Shown here: positions 52,536-60,019 of the stretch, one piece after another
Numbering within the stretch: the first letter of the stretch is position 1
Layout: every line of letters starts with the position of its first letter
NCBI RefSeq assembly: GCF_024171995.1
Contig: NZ_JAMTCT010000006.1
Coordinates: 62,001-126,000, forward strand
Source: Promicromonospora umidemergens
GTDB lineage: Bacteria; Actinomycetota; Actinomycetes; Actinomycetales; Cellulomonadaceae
Direction of reading: 5' to 3'
Length of the DNA stretch: 64,000 nt
Translations under genes and position numbers: made by a program
Notes under the pieces: generated by a model
Seen by the model: the letters and a program-made list of their open reading frames with translations, nothing else
Database searches by the model: none
What the model was told of the DNA's origin: nothing

Positions 52536-55500
52536 CTACAGGCGGTCCGCTATGACCTCCAGCAAGGACTTGCCCTCTACGCCCGCCAGGTCCAGCGCCT
52601 GCGTGCGGCACGAGAAGCCGTCGGCCAGGTACGTGGTGCCGGGGGCGGCCTCGCGCAGCGCGGGCAGCAGGGCGTTCTCCGCGACCGCCACCGACGTCTC
52701 GTAGTGCCCCTTCTGCATGCCGAAGTTGCCGGCCAGGCCGCAGCAGCCCGCGAGGACCTCCACCTTCGCCCCGCCCTTCTCGAGCAGGTTCTGGTCTGCC
52801 TCGAACCCCATCACCGAGTGCTGGTGGCAGTGCGGCTGCACCACCGCGGACACGTCCGCAAGGGAGGGCAGCTCCCACTCGTCCGGGGTGTCGGCCGAGG
52901 TGAGCAGCTCGGCGGGCGTCCGCGTCATGCGGGCGACGGCCTGCGCGCGCGGGTCGTCAGGGAACAGGTCGAGCAGGTCGGAGCGCAGCACCGCGGTGCA
53001 GGACGGCTCCAGCCCCATGATCGGGATGCCGTTCACGGCGTACGGGCCGAGCACCTCGAGCAGCTTGAGCAGGCGGCGCCGTGCGCCGTCGAGCTGGCCC
53101 GTCGAGATCCAGGTGAGGCCGCAGCAGGCCTGCTCGTCGGGCACGATCACCGAGAACCCCGCCGCCGTCAGCACCTTCACGGCCGCCTGCGGCACCGTGG
53201 GCGAGAGGGCGTCGCTGAACGAGTCGGTCCAGAGCACGACCTTCGGCTTGGTCGCGAGCCGGGCCGCCGTCTCGCCCTCGCGCCCGGGCACGCCAAGCCC
53301 CTCCTCGTCCGTGACGGGCAGGCCGGGGACGCCGTGCGTCGCGCCGCCGCGCGCCCACCACTGCCGGAACGGGACCTCGGCGAACTTCGGCATCGACCGG
53401 CGCGTGTCCATGCCGCCCGCCCGCAGCACCGCCTTGCCGATCCACCTCACGCCCAGCAGGCCGTTGACCAGCTCGGGGACCGCACCGGCGAGGCGGGCCC
53501 AGCGCGGCAGCCAGCCGAGGGCGTAGTGGTCGACGGGACGCAGCTTGCCGCGGTAGGTCCGGTACAGGACCTCCGACTTGTACTGCGCCATGTCGACGCC
53601 TGCCGGGCAGTCGCTCGAGCACGCCTTGCACGACAGGCACAGGTCGAGCGACTCCCGCACCTCCGGCGCAGCGAGGCCACCGACGAGGGTCCCGTTCACC
53701 GCCTCCTGCAGCACACGGGCCCGTCCACGGGTGACGTCCTTCTCGTCCTTCGTCGCCTGGTAGCTCGGGCACATGAAGCCGCCCGACGCCGAGGTGTCCG
53801 CCCGGCACTTGCCGACGCCCACGCAGCGGTGCACCGCCGTGGACAGGTCGTTGTGGTCGTGCGCGAACGAGAATCCCTCGTACCCGGACTTGCGCCGGAC
53901 ACCATGGCCAGAGCCCTTTCCGGCCAGCGGCAGCATGGTGCGCACCGGGGCGGCCTGGGGGCGGCGCAGGTCCGCGTCCACGGCCCGCGGCCGCACGACG
54001 ACGCCCGGGTTCAGCAGGTCCTCCGGGTCGAACAGGGCCTTGAACCGTTCCATCAGCGCGATGGCGTCGGGCGAGTAGATGAGGGGCAGCAGCTCGGACC
54101 GGGCACGACCGTCACCGTGCTCGCCGGACAACGACCCGCCGTAGCTCGCGACGAGCTGCGCCGCCTCGATCATGAAGGTGCGCAGCACCGACCCCGACGT
54201 CTCCAGCGGGATGTCGATCCTGAGGTGCACGCAGCCGTCGCCGAAGTGCCCGTAGGGCAGGCCGTCCACGCCGTAGCGGTCCATGAGCGCCTGCAGGTCG
54301 CGCAGGTACGGCCCCAGCTTCTCCGGCGGCACTGCCGAGTCCTCCCAGCCGGGCCACGCCTGCTCGCCGGCGGGCGTGCGGCCGGCGAGCCCGGCGCCGT
54401 CAGCCCGGATCTGCCACATCTTGGTGGCGTCCGGCCCGGCGGGAAGGACCAGGGAGTCCAGTGCCGTCGACGACGCGACGATCGCGTCCGCGCGCCCCAG
54501 CGCCTCGGCCTGGGACGAGCCGCCGACCTCGATCATCAGCCAGCCCGAGACGCCCCGGGCACCGGCACCGGGCAGCGGGGGCACCGAGCCGTCGCCCTTG
54601 GCGCGCCGCACGACGTCGACCAGGCGGGCGTCCATGCCCTCTATCGCGAGGGGCTTGTGGTCAAGGAGGCGCGGGACGTCGTCGGCGGCCGTGGCCATGT
54701 CGGGGTACGCCAGGACGACGAGCGTGGGTGCGCCCGGCGTCTCCACCAGCTTGAGCTCCGCCTCCAGCACCGTGACGAGCGTGCCCTCAGTGCCGACGAG
54801 GGCACGAGCGAGGTTCGATCCGTTCTCGGGGAGCAGGTGTTCGAGCGAGTAGCCGGACACCTGCCGGCCGAACCGGCCGAACTCCGTACGGATCAGCGCG
54901 AGGCTGTCCCGGACCAGCTCCTTGAGCCCAGGCACGTCGGCGAACTCGGGGTCGCCGGAGCCGGCGGTGAACCGCCTGCCGGCGCCGTCGACGACGTCGA
55001 GCGACACCACGTTGTCGGCGGTGCGCCCGTACGCGACAGCGTGGGGGCCGCAGGCGTTGTTGCCGATCATGCCGCCGAGCGTTGCGCGGTTCTGCGTGCT
55101 GGGATCCGGGCCGAACCGCAGGCCGTGGACCTTGGCCTCCGTCTGGAGGGTGGACATGATGGTGCCCGGCTGGACCCGCGCCGTGCGGTGCTCCGGGTCG
55201 ATGCTCAGCACCCGGTCGAGGTTTCGTCCCAGGTCGAGGACGACGCCCGGGCCCACAGAGTTGCCGGCGACCGAGGTGCCCGCACCACGCGCCGTGATCG
55301 GGACCTTGAGCTCGCGCAGCACCTCGAGCGCCGCGACGACGTCGTCCGTGCTCGTCGGGAAGAGCACACCCTGCGGGACGACCCGGTAGTTGGACGCGTC
55401 CGTCGAGTACTCGGCGCGGCGGCGGGTGCTGGTGTCGACGGCGCCGTCCATAGCGGTCCGCAGCGCGTCGGCCACCGCCTCGCGGGCGGCCTCGGCCGCG

Positions 55501-55709
55501 TGGTCCGCCTCCCGGCGCGCGGCCTTGCGCCGCTCCTCGCTCTCGGCGCGGCTGCGTTCCATCTCCTCGGCGGCGCGGGCCTCGGCCTTCTCGCGCGCGG
55601 CGCGGGTGGCCTCGGCGTCGTCGGCCGTGTGGCCCGTCGAGCCGTGCGCAACGCGTTCGTCGTCGTTCATACCGTTCCGGGACGGGGAATCGTTGGTCTG
55701 CGATGGCAC
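52536..55709 (-). CDS. FAD-linked oxidase fused to Fe-S/CCG domains (GlcD-GlpC-like)
   Basis: In this 1,057-residue cytosolic or membrane-associated dehydrogenase an Ala/Glu/Arg-rich coiled segment (about 30-85) precedes a VAO-type FAD domain (ITARGAGTSVAGNSVGPGVV, 20 residues), a C-terminal FAD-oxidase domain (GHFGDGCVHLRI; SGEHGDGRAR), two Cys clusters (CVGVGKCRAD and CLSCKACSSDCPAG) and two CCG modules (QACCGLTW, AGCCGLAGNFG). Relatives oxidise D-2-hydroxy acids such as D-lactate or D-2-hydroxyglutarate. GTG 55709, six bases after GAGAAT, is chosen over ATG 55670. Confidence 0.9.
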   Translation of the reverse strand: MPSQTNDSPSRNGMNDDERVAHGSTGHTADDAEATRAAREKAEARAAEEMERSRAESEERRKAARREADHAAEAAREAVADALRTAMDGAVDTSTRRRAEYSTDASNYRVVPQGVLFPTSTDDVVAALEVLRELKVPITARGAGTSVAGNSVGPGVVLDLGRNLDRVLSIDPEHRTARVQPGTIMSTLQTEAKVHGLRFGPDPSTQNRATLGGMIGNNACGPHAVAYGRTADNVVSLDVVDGAGRRFTAGSGDPEFADVPGLKELVRDSLALIRTEFGRFGRQVSGYSLEHLLPENGSNLARALVGTEGTLVTVLEAELKLVETPGAPTLVVLAYPDMATAADDVPRLLDHKPLAIEGMDARLVDVVRRAKGDGSVPPLPGAGARGVSGWLMIEVGGSSQAEALGRADAIVASSTALDSLVLPAGPDATKMWQIRADGAGLAGRTPAGEQAWPGWEDSAVPPEKLGPYLRDLQALMDRYGVDGLPYGHFGDGCVHLRIDIPLETSGSVLRTFMIEAAQLVASYGGSLSGEHGDGRARSELLPLIYSPDAIALMERFKALFDPEDLLNPGVVVRPRAVDADLRRPQAAPVRTMLPLAGKGSGHGVRRKSGYEGFSFAHDHNDLSTAVHRCVGVGKCRADTSASGGFMCPSYQATKDEKDVTRGRARVLQEAVNGTLVGGLAAPEVRESLDLCLSCKACSSDCPAGVDMAQYKSEVLYRTYRGKLRPVDHYALGWLPRWARLAGAVPELVNGLLGVRWIGKAVLRAGGMDTRRSMPKFAEVPFRQWWARGGATHGVPGLPVTDEEGLGVPGREGETAARLATKPKVVLWTDSFSDALSPTVPQAAVKVLTAAGFSVIVPDEQACCGLTWISTGQLDGARRRLLKLLEVLGPYAVNGIPIMGLEPSCTAVLRSDLLDLFPDDPRAQAVARMTRTPAELLTSADTPDEWELPSLADVSAVVQPHCHQHSVMGFEADQNLLEKGGAKVEVLAGCCGLAGNFGMQKGHYETSVAVAENALLPALREAAPGTTYLADGFSCRTQALDLAGVEGKSLLEVIADRL

Positions 55710-55715
55710 GCCGCG

Positions 55716-55721
55716 ATTCTC
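55716..55721 (-). promoter_or_regulatory. -10 box of the FAD/Fe-S gene
   Basis: GAGAAT is followed by six bases and the GTG at 55709. Confidence 0.45.
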
Positions 55722-55762
55722 GCACCACGAGCCGCCGGATCGCGCACCCGTCCGGCCCCGTC

Positions 55763-55823
55763 GTCGAGTGCTGGGTATCTGTCGGGCTCCGGTCGCGAGC
55801 TCCACGAACACCCAGCACCCGAC
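55763..55823 (-). terminator. Terminator hairpin after osmC
   Basis: Arms 55763-55776 and 55810-55823 pair at 13 of 14 positions around a 33-nt loop, eight bases beyond the osmC stop. Confidence 0.65.
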
Positions 55824-55830
55824 GCGGTGG

Positions 55831-56274
55831 TCAGCCCTCGAAGGTGACGGTCAGCGTGATCTCGCCCACGCCGGTCAGCGCCTTGGAGATCGGGCAGCCG
55901 ACCTTGGCGGCCTCGGCAGCTGCCTTGAAGCCGGCCTCGTCGACGCCGGTGGCGAACCCGCGCACGGTCAGCGCGCTCTTGCTGATGTAGAGGCCGCCGG
56001 CCGGATCCGGCCCGAGGGTCACCTCAGCGGTGACCTCGATCTGCTCGGGTGTGCCACCGGCAGCGCCCAGCTCGTTGGTGAACGCCATCGTGAAGCAGGA
56101 CGAGTGCGACGCCGCGAGCAGCTCCTCGGGGCTGGTGACGCCGTTGGCGTCGTCGGCGGCGCGGGCCGGGAACGACACGTCGTACGTGCCGACGCCCGAC
56201 GACGACATCTCGACCTGTCCCGACCCTTCCTTGAAGGTGCCGTTCCAGGCGGTGCGGGCGGTACGTGCTGGCAT
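55831..56274 (-). CDS. OsmC-family peroxiredoxin
   Basis: The 147-residue protein has both catalytic cysteines: Cys60 in SHSSCFTMAF and Cys127 in KVGCPISKAL. The SPEELLAASHSSC block is typical of OsmC proper, which reduces organic hydroperoxides. AAGGAG is six bases before ATG 56274. It lies downstream of an ECF sigma/anti-sigma pair and may belong to its stress regulon. Confidence 0.93.
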   Translation of the reverse strand: MPARTARTAWNGTFKEGSGQVEMSSSGVGTYDVSFPARAADDANGVTSPEELLAASHSSCFTMAFTNELGAAGGTPEQIEVTAEVTLGPDPAGGLYISKSALTVRGFATGVDEAGFKAAAEAAKVGCPISKALTGVGEITLTVTFEG

Positions 56275-56349
56275 GTTGCACTCCTTGACTGACGAGAAGA
56301 AATCTCGGACGGGTCCTGCCTTCTCGACACTACCGGGCAAGCGCCCACG

Positions 56350-57285
56350 TCACGGCGCGAGGTCGAGCAGCTCCTCGTCGACGGCCATGACGGTCCAGCT
56401 GTTGCCGTCGGCGTCCGCGAGATCGTAGGCGGGGACGAGCAGCTCGGTGCCGTCGGACACGGTGTAGCGCACCTCCGTGAGCGTCGCCGTGACGATGGTC
56501 ACGTCCTCGACGGGCCAGGCGATCGGCCCGCCGGGCTCCGGCACGCTGCGAGGCCCGGTCCCCGGTGAGGGCTGAGCCTGTCGAGGCAGGCCCAGCGCCG
56601 CACCGGCGAACCGCGGATCGCCCAGCCGCGCGACGGCCTCCGCCTCACTGACGACCGGGTACGAGCCGAGGGCCTCGGGCGGGGAGCCCGTCCTGGCGAC
56701 GCGTACCTGCGCGGTGGTCGGCGCGTCCGACAGCGCGGCACCCGCGTGGAACACGAACCCCGTAGCCGTCGACAGGTCGCCGGTCGCGTCGAGCGGCTCC
56801 ACCCCGGACTTGGACTCGGCTTCGGCCTCGGGATCGGCCTCGGGATCGGCTTCGGGATCGGCCTCGGGATCGGCCTGGTCCGGCGCCCCGAGAAGCGACG
56901 GCGTCTCATCGCTGGACTCGACCGCCATGTCCGCGGTCGACGGTGCCCCCAGGCCGTTCTCTCCGGCTACGTAGCCACCACCACCCGCCGCGACGATCCC
57001 GGCCACGGCTGCCGCGACCAGCCACGGCGTCCGACGCCGGTGCCGCCGAACCGCCAGGTCGTCCGGCTGCTCGCGCTCTGCCGGTCCTTGCCCGGCCTGC
57101 TCAGCGCCGGCCTGCTCTGTGCCTGCCTGCTCTGTGCCTGCCTGCTCTGTGCCTGCCTGCTCCGCGATCAGCGCGTCGACCTTGGCCCGGAGCACGCCCT
57201 GGGCCGGATCCGGCGCACGCCTCGCGGGGTCCGCCGCCACCAGGCGGTCGAACGCCGGGTCCTCCAGCCGCTCGTGCTCGTTCAT
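56350..57285 (-). CDS. Anti-sigma-factor-like membrane protein with repeats
   Basis: The 311-residue protein has a cytoplasmic N terminus with four EQAGT-type repeats (about 42-65), one transmembrane helix (about 88-107, TPWLVAAAVAGIVAAGGGGY), a stalk with five acidic DPEA-type repeats, and an extracytoplasmic domain. Topology and position directly after an ECF sigma gene suggest a RskA-like anti-sigma factor, although no zinc HxxxCxxC motif is present. GGAGG is seven bases before ATG 57285. Confidence 0.7.
   Translation of the reverse strand: MNEHERLEDPAFDRLVAADPARRAPDPAQGVLRAKVDALIAEQAGTEQAGTEQAGTEQAGAEQAGQGPAEREQPDDLAVRRHRRRTPWLVAAAVAGIVAAGGGGYVAGENGLGAPSTADMAVESSDETPSLLGAPDQADPEADPEADPEADPEAEAESKSGVEPLDATGDLSTATGFVFHAGAALSDAPTTAQVRVARTGSPPEALGSYPVVSEAEAVARLGDPRFAGAALGLPRQAQPSPGTGPRSVPEPGGPIAWPVEDVTIVTATLTEVRYTVSDGTELLVPAYDLADADGNSWTVMAVDEELLDLAP
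56823..56876 (-). repeat. 12-bp acidic repeat (DPEA) in the anti-sigma gene
   Basis: Four to five tandem GGATCGGCCTCG-type units encode DPEA steps in the extracytoplasmic stalk. Confidence 0.75.
57105..57165 (-). repeat. 15-bp repeat (EQAGT) in the anti-sigma gene
   Basis: About four tandem 15-bp units (GCCTGCCTGCTCTGT type) encode EQAGT repeats in the cytoplasmic part. Confidence 0.8.
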
Positions 57286-57340
57286 CGCCGTCCCTCCGTG
57301 CCGTGCTCGGCTACGCACCGCGCACACCCCTTACATGTGC

Positions 57341-57895
57341 TCATGCGTCCACCGCTTGCTCCTGGCCGTCCCACGCGTCGCGGAGCCGGGCCCGGGCGCG
57401 GGACAGCGCGGCGTCGGCCCCACCACGGGAGACGCCGAGCACCTGGGCGAGCTCGTCACCCGACAGACCGTCCCAGGCGACCAGCAGCAGGATGCGCCGG
57501 TCGCGCGGGGTCAGCCGGGACAGGACCTGGCGCACGGCGTCGTCGGCCGCTGCGAAGGTCGCGGGGTCCACGTCGTCCGGCTCGTCCGGGACGACGGCGA
57601 CAGGGAGCGCCCGCATCTTGCGCCGATGGTTCGCCAGGACGTAGCCGGCGGTCCGGTACATCCACGGCAGCTCGGCGCCGTCCGGCACGTCGTCGCGACG
57701 GCGCCACGCTGTGGCGAGCACCTCGGCGGCAAGGTCCTCGGCGTCGGAGGCCCGACCGCCGTCGGGCAGCCGGCGGACGAAGTACGAGTAGAGAGCGCGC
57801 GAGTGCGCTTGGAAGAGCGCGCTGAACCAGGCGTCGTCGTGCCGCGGCCAGGTGTGCGGCGGCTCGTCCTGCGGGGCGCCGGGGCTGTCGTCCAC
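57341..57895 (-). CDS. ECF RNA polymerase sigma factor
   Basis: The 184-residue protein has sigma region 2 (LFQAHSRALYSYFVRRL, AEDLAAEVLATAWRR) and region 4 (LTPRDRRILLLVAWDGLSGD, 20 residues, then ELAQVLGVSRGGADAALSRAR). GTG 57895 is six bases after CAGAGT and gives a normal-length protein; GTG 57931 would add 12 residues. The anti-sigma gene follows after 55 bases, presumably on the same transcript. Confidence 0.92.
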   Translation of the reverse strand: MDDSPGAPQDEPPHTWPRHDDAWFSALFQAHSRALYSYFVRRLPDGGRASDAEDLAAEVLATAWRRRDDVPDGAELPWMYRTAGYVLANHRRKMRALPVAVVPDEPDDVDPATFAAADDAVRQVLSRLTPRDRRILLLVAWDGLSGDELAQVLGVSRGGADAALSRARARLRDAWDGQEQAVDA

Positions 57896-57944
57896 ACCCC
57901 CACTCTGTCGCGAACGGGTCCCCGCTTGCACGCGGCGCCACGTT

Positions 57945-58011
57945 GTGGTCGGTAAAAAGTCAGGTGGTCGGCACCCCCGGGGTGCCGACCACCTGACGTT
58001 CTACCGACCAC
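57945..58011. terminator. Nested terminator hairpin between chitinase and sigma genes
   Basis: An inner 19-bp perfect stem (57959-57977 and 57979-57997) is enclosed by GTGGTCGGTA (57945-57954) and its exact inverted copy (58002-58011), with 4-nt internal loops. The sequence GTGGTCGG is also repeated directly within the left side. It follows the chitinase stop in the leftward direction. Confidence 0.75.
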
Positions 58012-58026
58012 GCGATGTCGCCCCGA

Positions 58027-59694
58027 TCAGCAGGCGCCCTGGTCCTCCCATACTCCCCATTCGCCGGTGGTGCCCGGTGTCTCGTTCGTCGTCCACCACT
58101 TGGCACGCCACTCGTGCTCGTTGTGCGACACCGTGTCGCCACCCACGTAGACCTCCGAAGCGCTCCAGGCGTCCGAGGCGCACACATCGCCCGGCGGGTC
58201 TGTCGGCGGGTCGGTCGGCGGGTCGGTCGGCGGGTCGGTCGGGCCGTCGTCCTCGACGGGGCCCGGCGTGCCGGAGCCGAGCACACGCTGCAGGGCTCCG
58301 GTGAGCGTGCCGGACCGGTCACCCGACAGGTCCCACCACATGGCTCCGCCCAGGCCCTGCGCCCGGATGTAGTCGGCCTTGGCGGTCACGGACTGCTCGT
58401 TGTCGTACGACCACCAGGTGTTGCCGTCGTGCCGCCAGGCGGCCCCGAGCTCGGCGTCGTAGTACCCGGTGCCGGCGTTCTTGATGACGTCGTAGTCGTT
58501 GATGCCCGCCTCCCACTGGCCGGAGGCCGGCCCGGTCGCGGTGCCCCACGCCTCGGACGACGAAGCACCCGTCCAGCCGCGCCCGTACATCGCGAGGCCG
58601 AGGCCGAGCTGCGCCGGGTCGATCCCTGCGTCCGTGTACGACCGCACCGCGAGGTCCACGCTGAACTGCCGGGCGGGCTCCCGCGGGTCCGCGGGGTCGT
58701 GGTAGAGGTTGCCCTGATGGCCCGTGAGCGCCGGGTCCCAGGCGCCGTGCAGGTCGTAGCCCTGGACGTTGCCGAAGTCGAGGTAGTCGAAGATCTCGGG
58801 GTCGTTCCAGCCGCCCGCCTCGATGTCCGCTGGGTTGGCGGGCAGGAACGCGGAGAGCTCGTAGTCCTTGCCCGTCGTCGCGCCGAGCGCGTCGAGCTGC
58901 TCCCGGAACTCCGCGAGCAGGAGCTTGAAGTTGCGCGCGTCGTTCACGGGGTCGACGTGGTTGCCCTCGGCGCCGTTCGGCGAGCCGGGCCACTCCCAGT
59001 CGATGTCGAACCCGTCGAAGACGCCTGCGGCGGCACCTGCGCCGCCGCGGCCGTCGATGACCGGCAGGTTGCCCTTGATGAACATGTCGATGCAGCTCGA
59101 CACGAGCTTCTCGCGCGAGGCGTCCGTCTTGGCCGCGAGCGAGAAGTTCTTGGACCAGGTCCACCCGCCCATCGACATCATGACCTTGAGGTCCGGGTGC
59201 TTCGCCTTGAGCTGCTTGAGCTGGTTGAACGACCCTGCCAGCGGCTGGTCCCACGTGTCGGCGGTGCCCGACACCGAGTTGGCGGCCGTGTAGCCCATGC
59301 CGTAGTCGGCCCAGGCGTCGCCGGCGCCGTCGGAGCCGTTGGGCCCGGGGCTCTGTGCCTTGTTGGCCTCGAAGCACTCGAGGTTCTGGTGGTGGATGTT
59401 CGCGAAGGCGTAGTTGATGTGGGTCAGCTCGTCCGCCACGCCGGACGTGTCGAGCTGCTTGACCTGGTAGCCGCGCCCGTACACGCCCCATTGCGTGAAG
59501 TAGCCGACGCTGCGGAAGCCGTTGATGGCAGAGGAGCTCGCTGCGGTAGCCGGCTCCGCCTCTGCCGCGTTCGCCGCGCGCAGGCCGACGCCCGCCACGG
59601 CGGCGGAGGCGACCACGGCGAGCGCCGCCACCCCCGCGAGGATTCTCCTGGTCGTCCTGCTGGCGCCTGACGCCGGTTCGTACGTCGAGTCCAT
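58027..59694 (-). CDS. Secreted GH18 chitinase with chitin-binding module
   Basis: The 555-residue precursor has a twin-Arg-containing signal sequence (SRTTRRILAGVAALAVVASA, 20 residues; cleavage near residue 43-45), a GH18 barrel with SMGGWTWSKNF and the catalytic FDGFDIDWEW (Glu234), a DPPT repeat linker, and a C-terminal CBM5/12-type module (SASEVYVGGDTVSHNEHEWR, 20 residues). It hydrolyses chitin outside the cell. A GAGGGAAG site precedes ATG 59694. Confidence 0.95.
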   Translation of the reverse strand: MDSTYEPASGASRTTRRILAGVAALAVVASAAVAGVGLRAANAAEAEPATAASSSAINGFRSVGYFTQWGVYGRGYQVKQLDTSGVADELTHINYAFANIHHQNLECFEANKAQSPGPNGSDGAGDAWADYGMGYTAANSVSGTADTWDQPLAGSFNQLKQLKAKHPDLKVMMSMGGWTWSKNFSLAAKTDASREKLVSSCIDMFIKGNLPVIDGRGGAGAAAGVFDGFDIDWEWPGSPNGAEGNHVDPVNDARNFKLLLAEFREQLDALGATTGKDYELSAFLPANPADIEAGGWNDPEIFDYLDFGNVQGYDLHGAWDPALTGHQGNLYHDPADPREPARQFSVDLAVRSYTDAGIDPAQLGLGLAMYGRGWTGASSSEAWGTATGPASGQWEAGINDYDVIKNAGTGYYDAELGAAWRHDGNTWWSYDNEQSVTAKADYIRAQGLGGAMWWDLSGDRSGTLTGALQRVLGSGTPGPVEDDGPTDPPTDPPTDPPTDPPGDVCASDAWSASEVYVGGDTVSHNEHEWRAKWWTTNETPGTTGEWGVWEDQGAC

Positions 59695-60019
59695 CGTCTT
59701 CCCTCTCTGTTCCGGTCGCGCTGCTCCAGAAACGGTGTTCCGCTAAAAGTAAGGAAACCTGCGTTAATGGGAAATAAGGGAATTCCACACGATGGGACTA
59801 CGTAGTGGAACCACCTGGTACCGCACGAGGTTGTTTCGGCCCGGCCGTGAGGGCACCGAAACAACGTCGTGCGGTATCAGGTACATCGATCGTCCGGCGG
59901 GGCAGGATGGCAGGTCGATCGGTGTATCGCAGCAAAAGTCGTGGGCCCAGGTTGATGCGGGTGAAACATGAGGAGGCCATACTTGCGAGCACCGTGAACG
60001 AATCCGGGGAGGGTCAACG
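59695..60019. promoter_or_regulatory. Divergent chitinase / LuxR promoter region
   Basis: This 325-bp region is AT-richer near the chitinase start. It contains GGAATTCC (59779-59786) and ACTACGTAGT (59797-59806), both perfect palindromes, and a large hairpin at 59813-59882. I see no consensus DasR-type site. GGGAGGG lies six bases before the LuxR gene ATG. Confidence 0.5.
59813..59882. repeat. Long palindrome between divergent genes
   Basis: Arms 59813-59839 and 59856-59882 pair at all but three of 27 positions around a 16-nt loop. Because both flanking genes read away from it, it cannot be an ordinary terminator. Confidence 0.8.

Noticed and set aside
52704-55847. Long rightward open frame antisense to the FAD/Fe-S gene
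   Set aside because: It has no recognisable domains and low-complexity Arg/Val/His composition; the minus-strand protein has intact FAD and Cys-cluster motifs.
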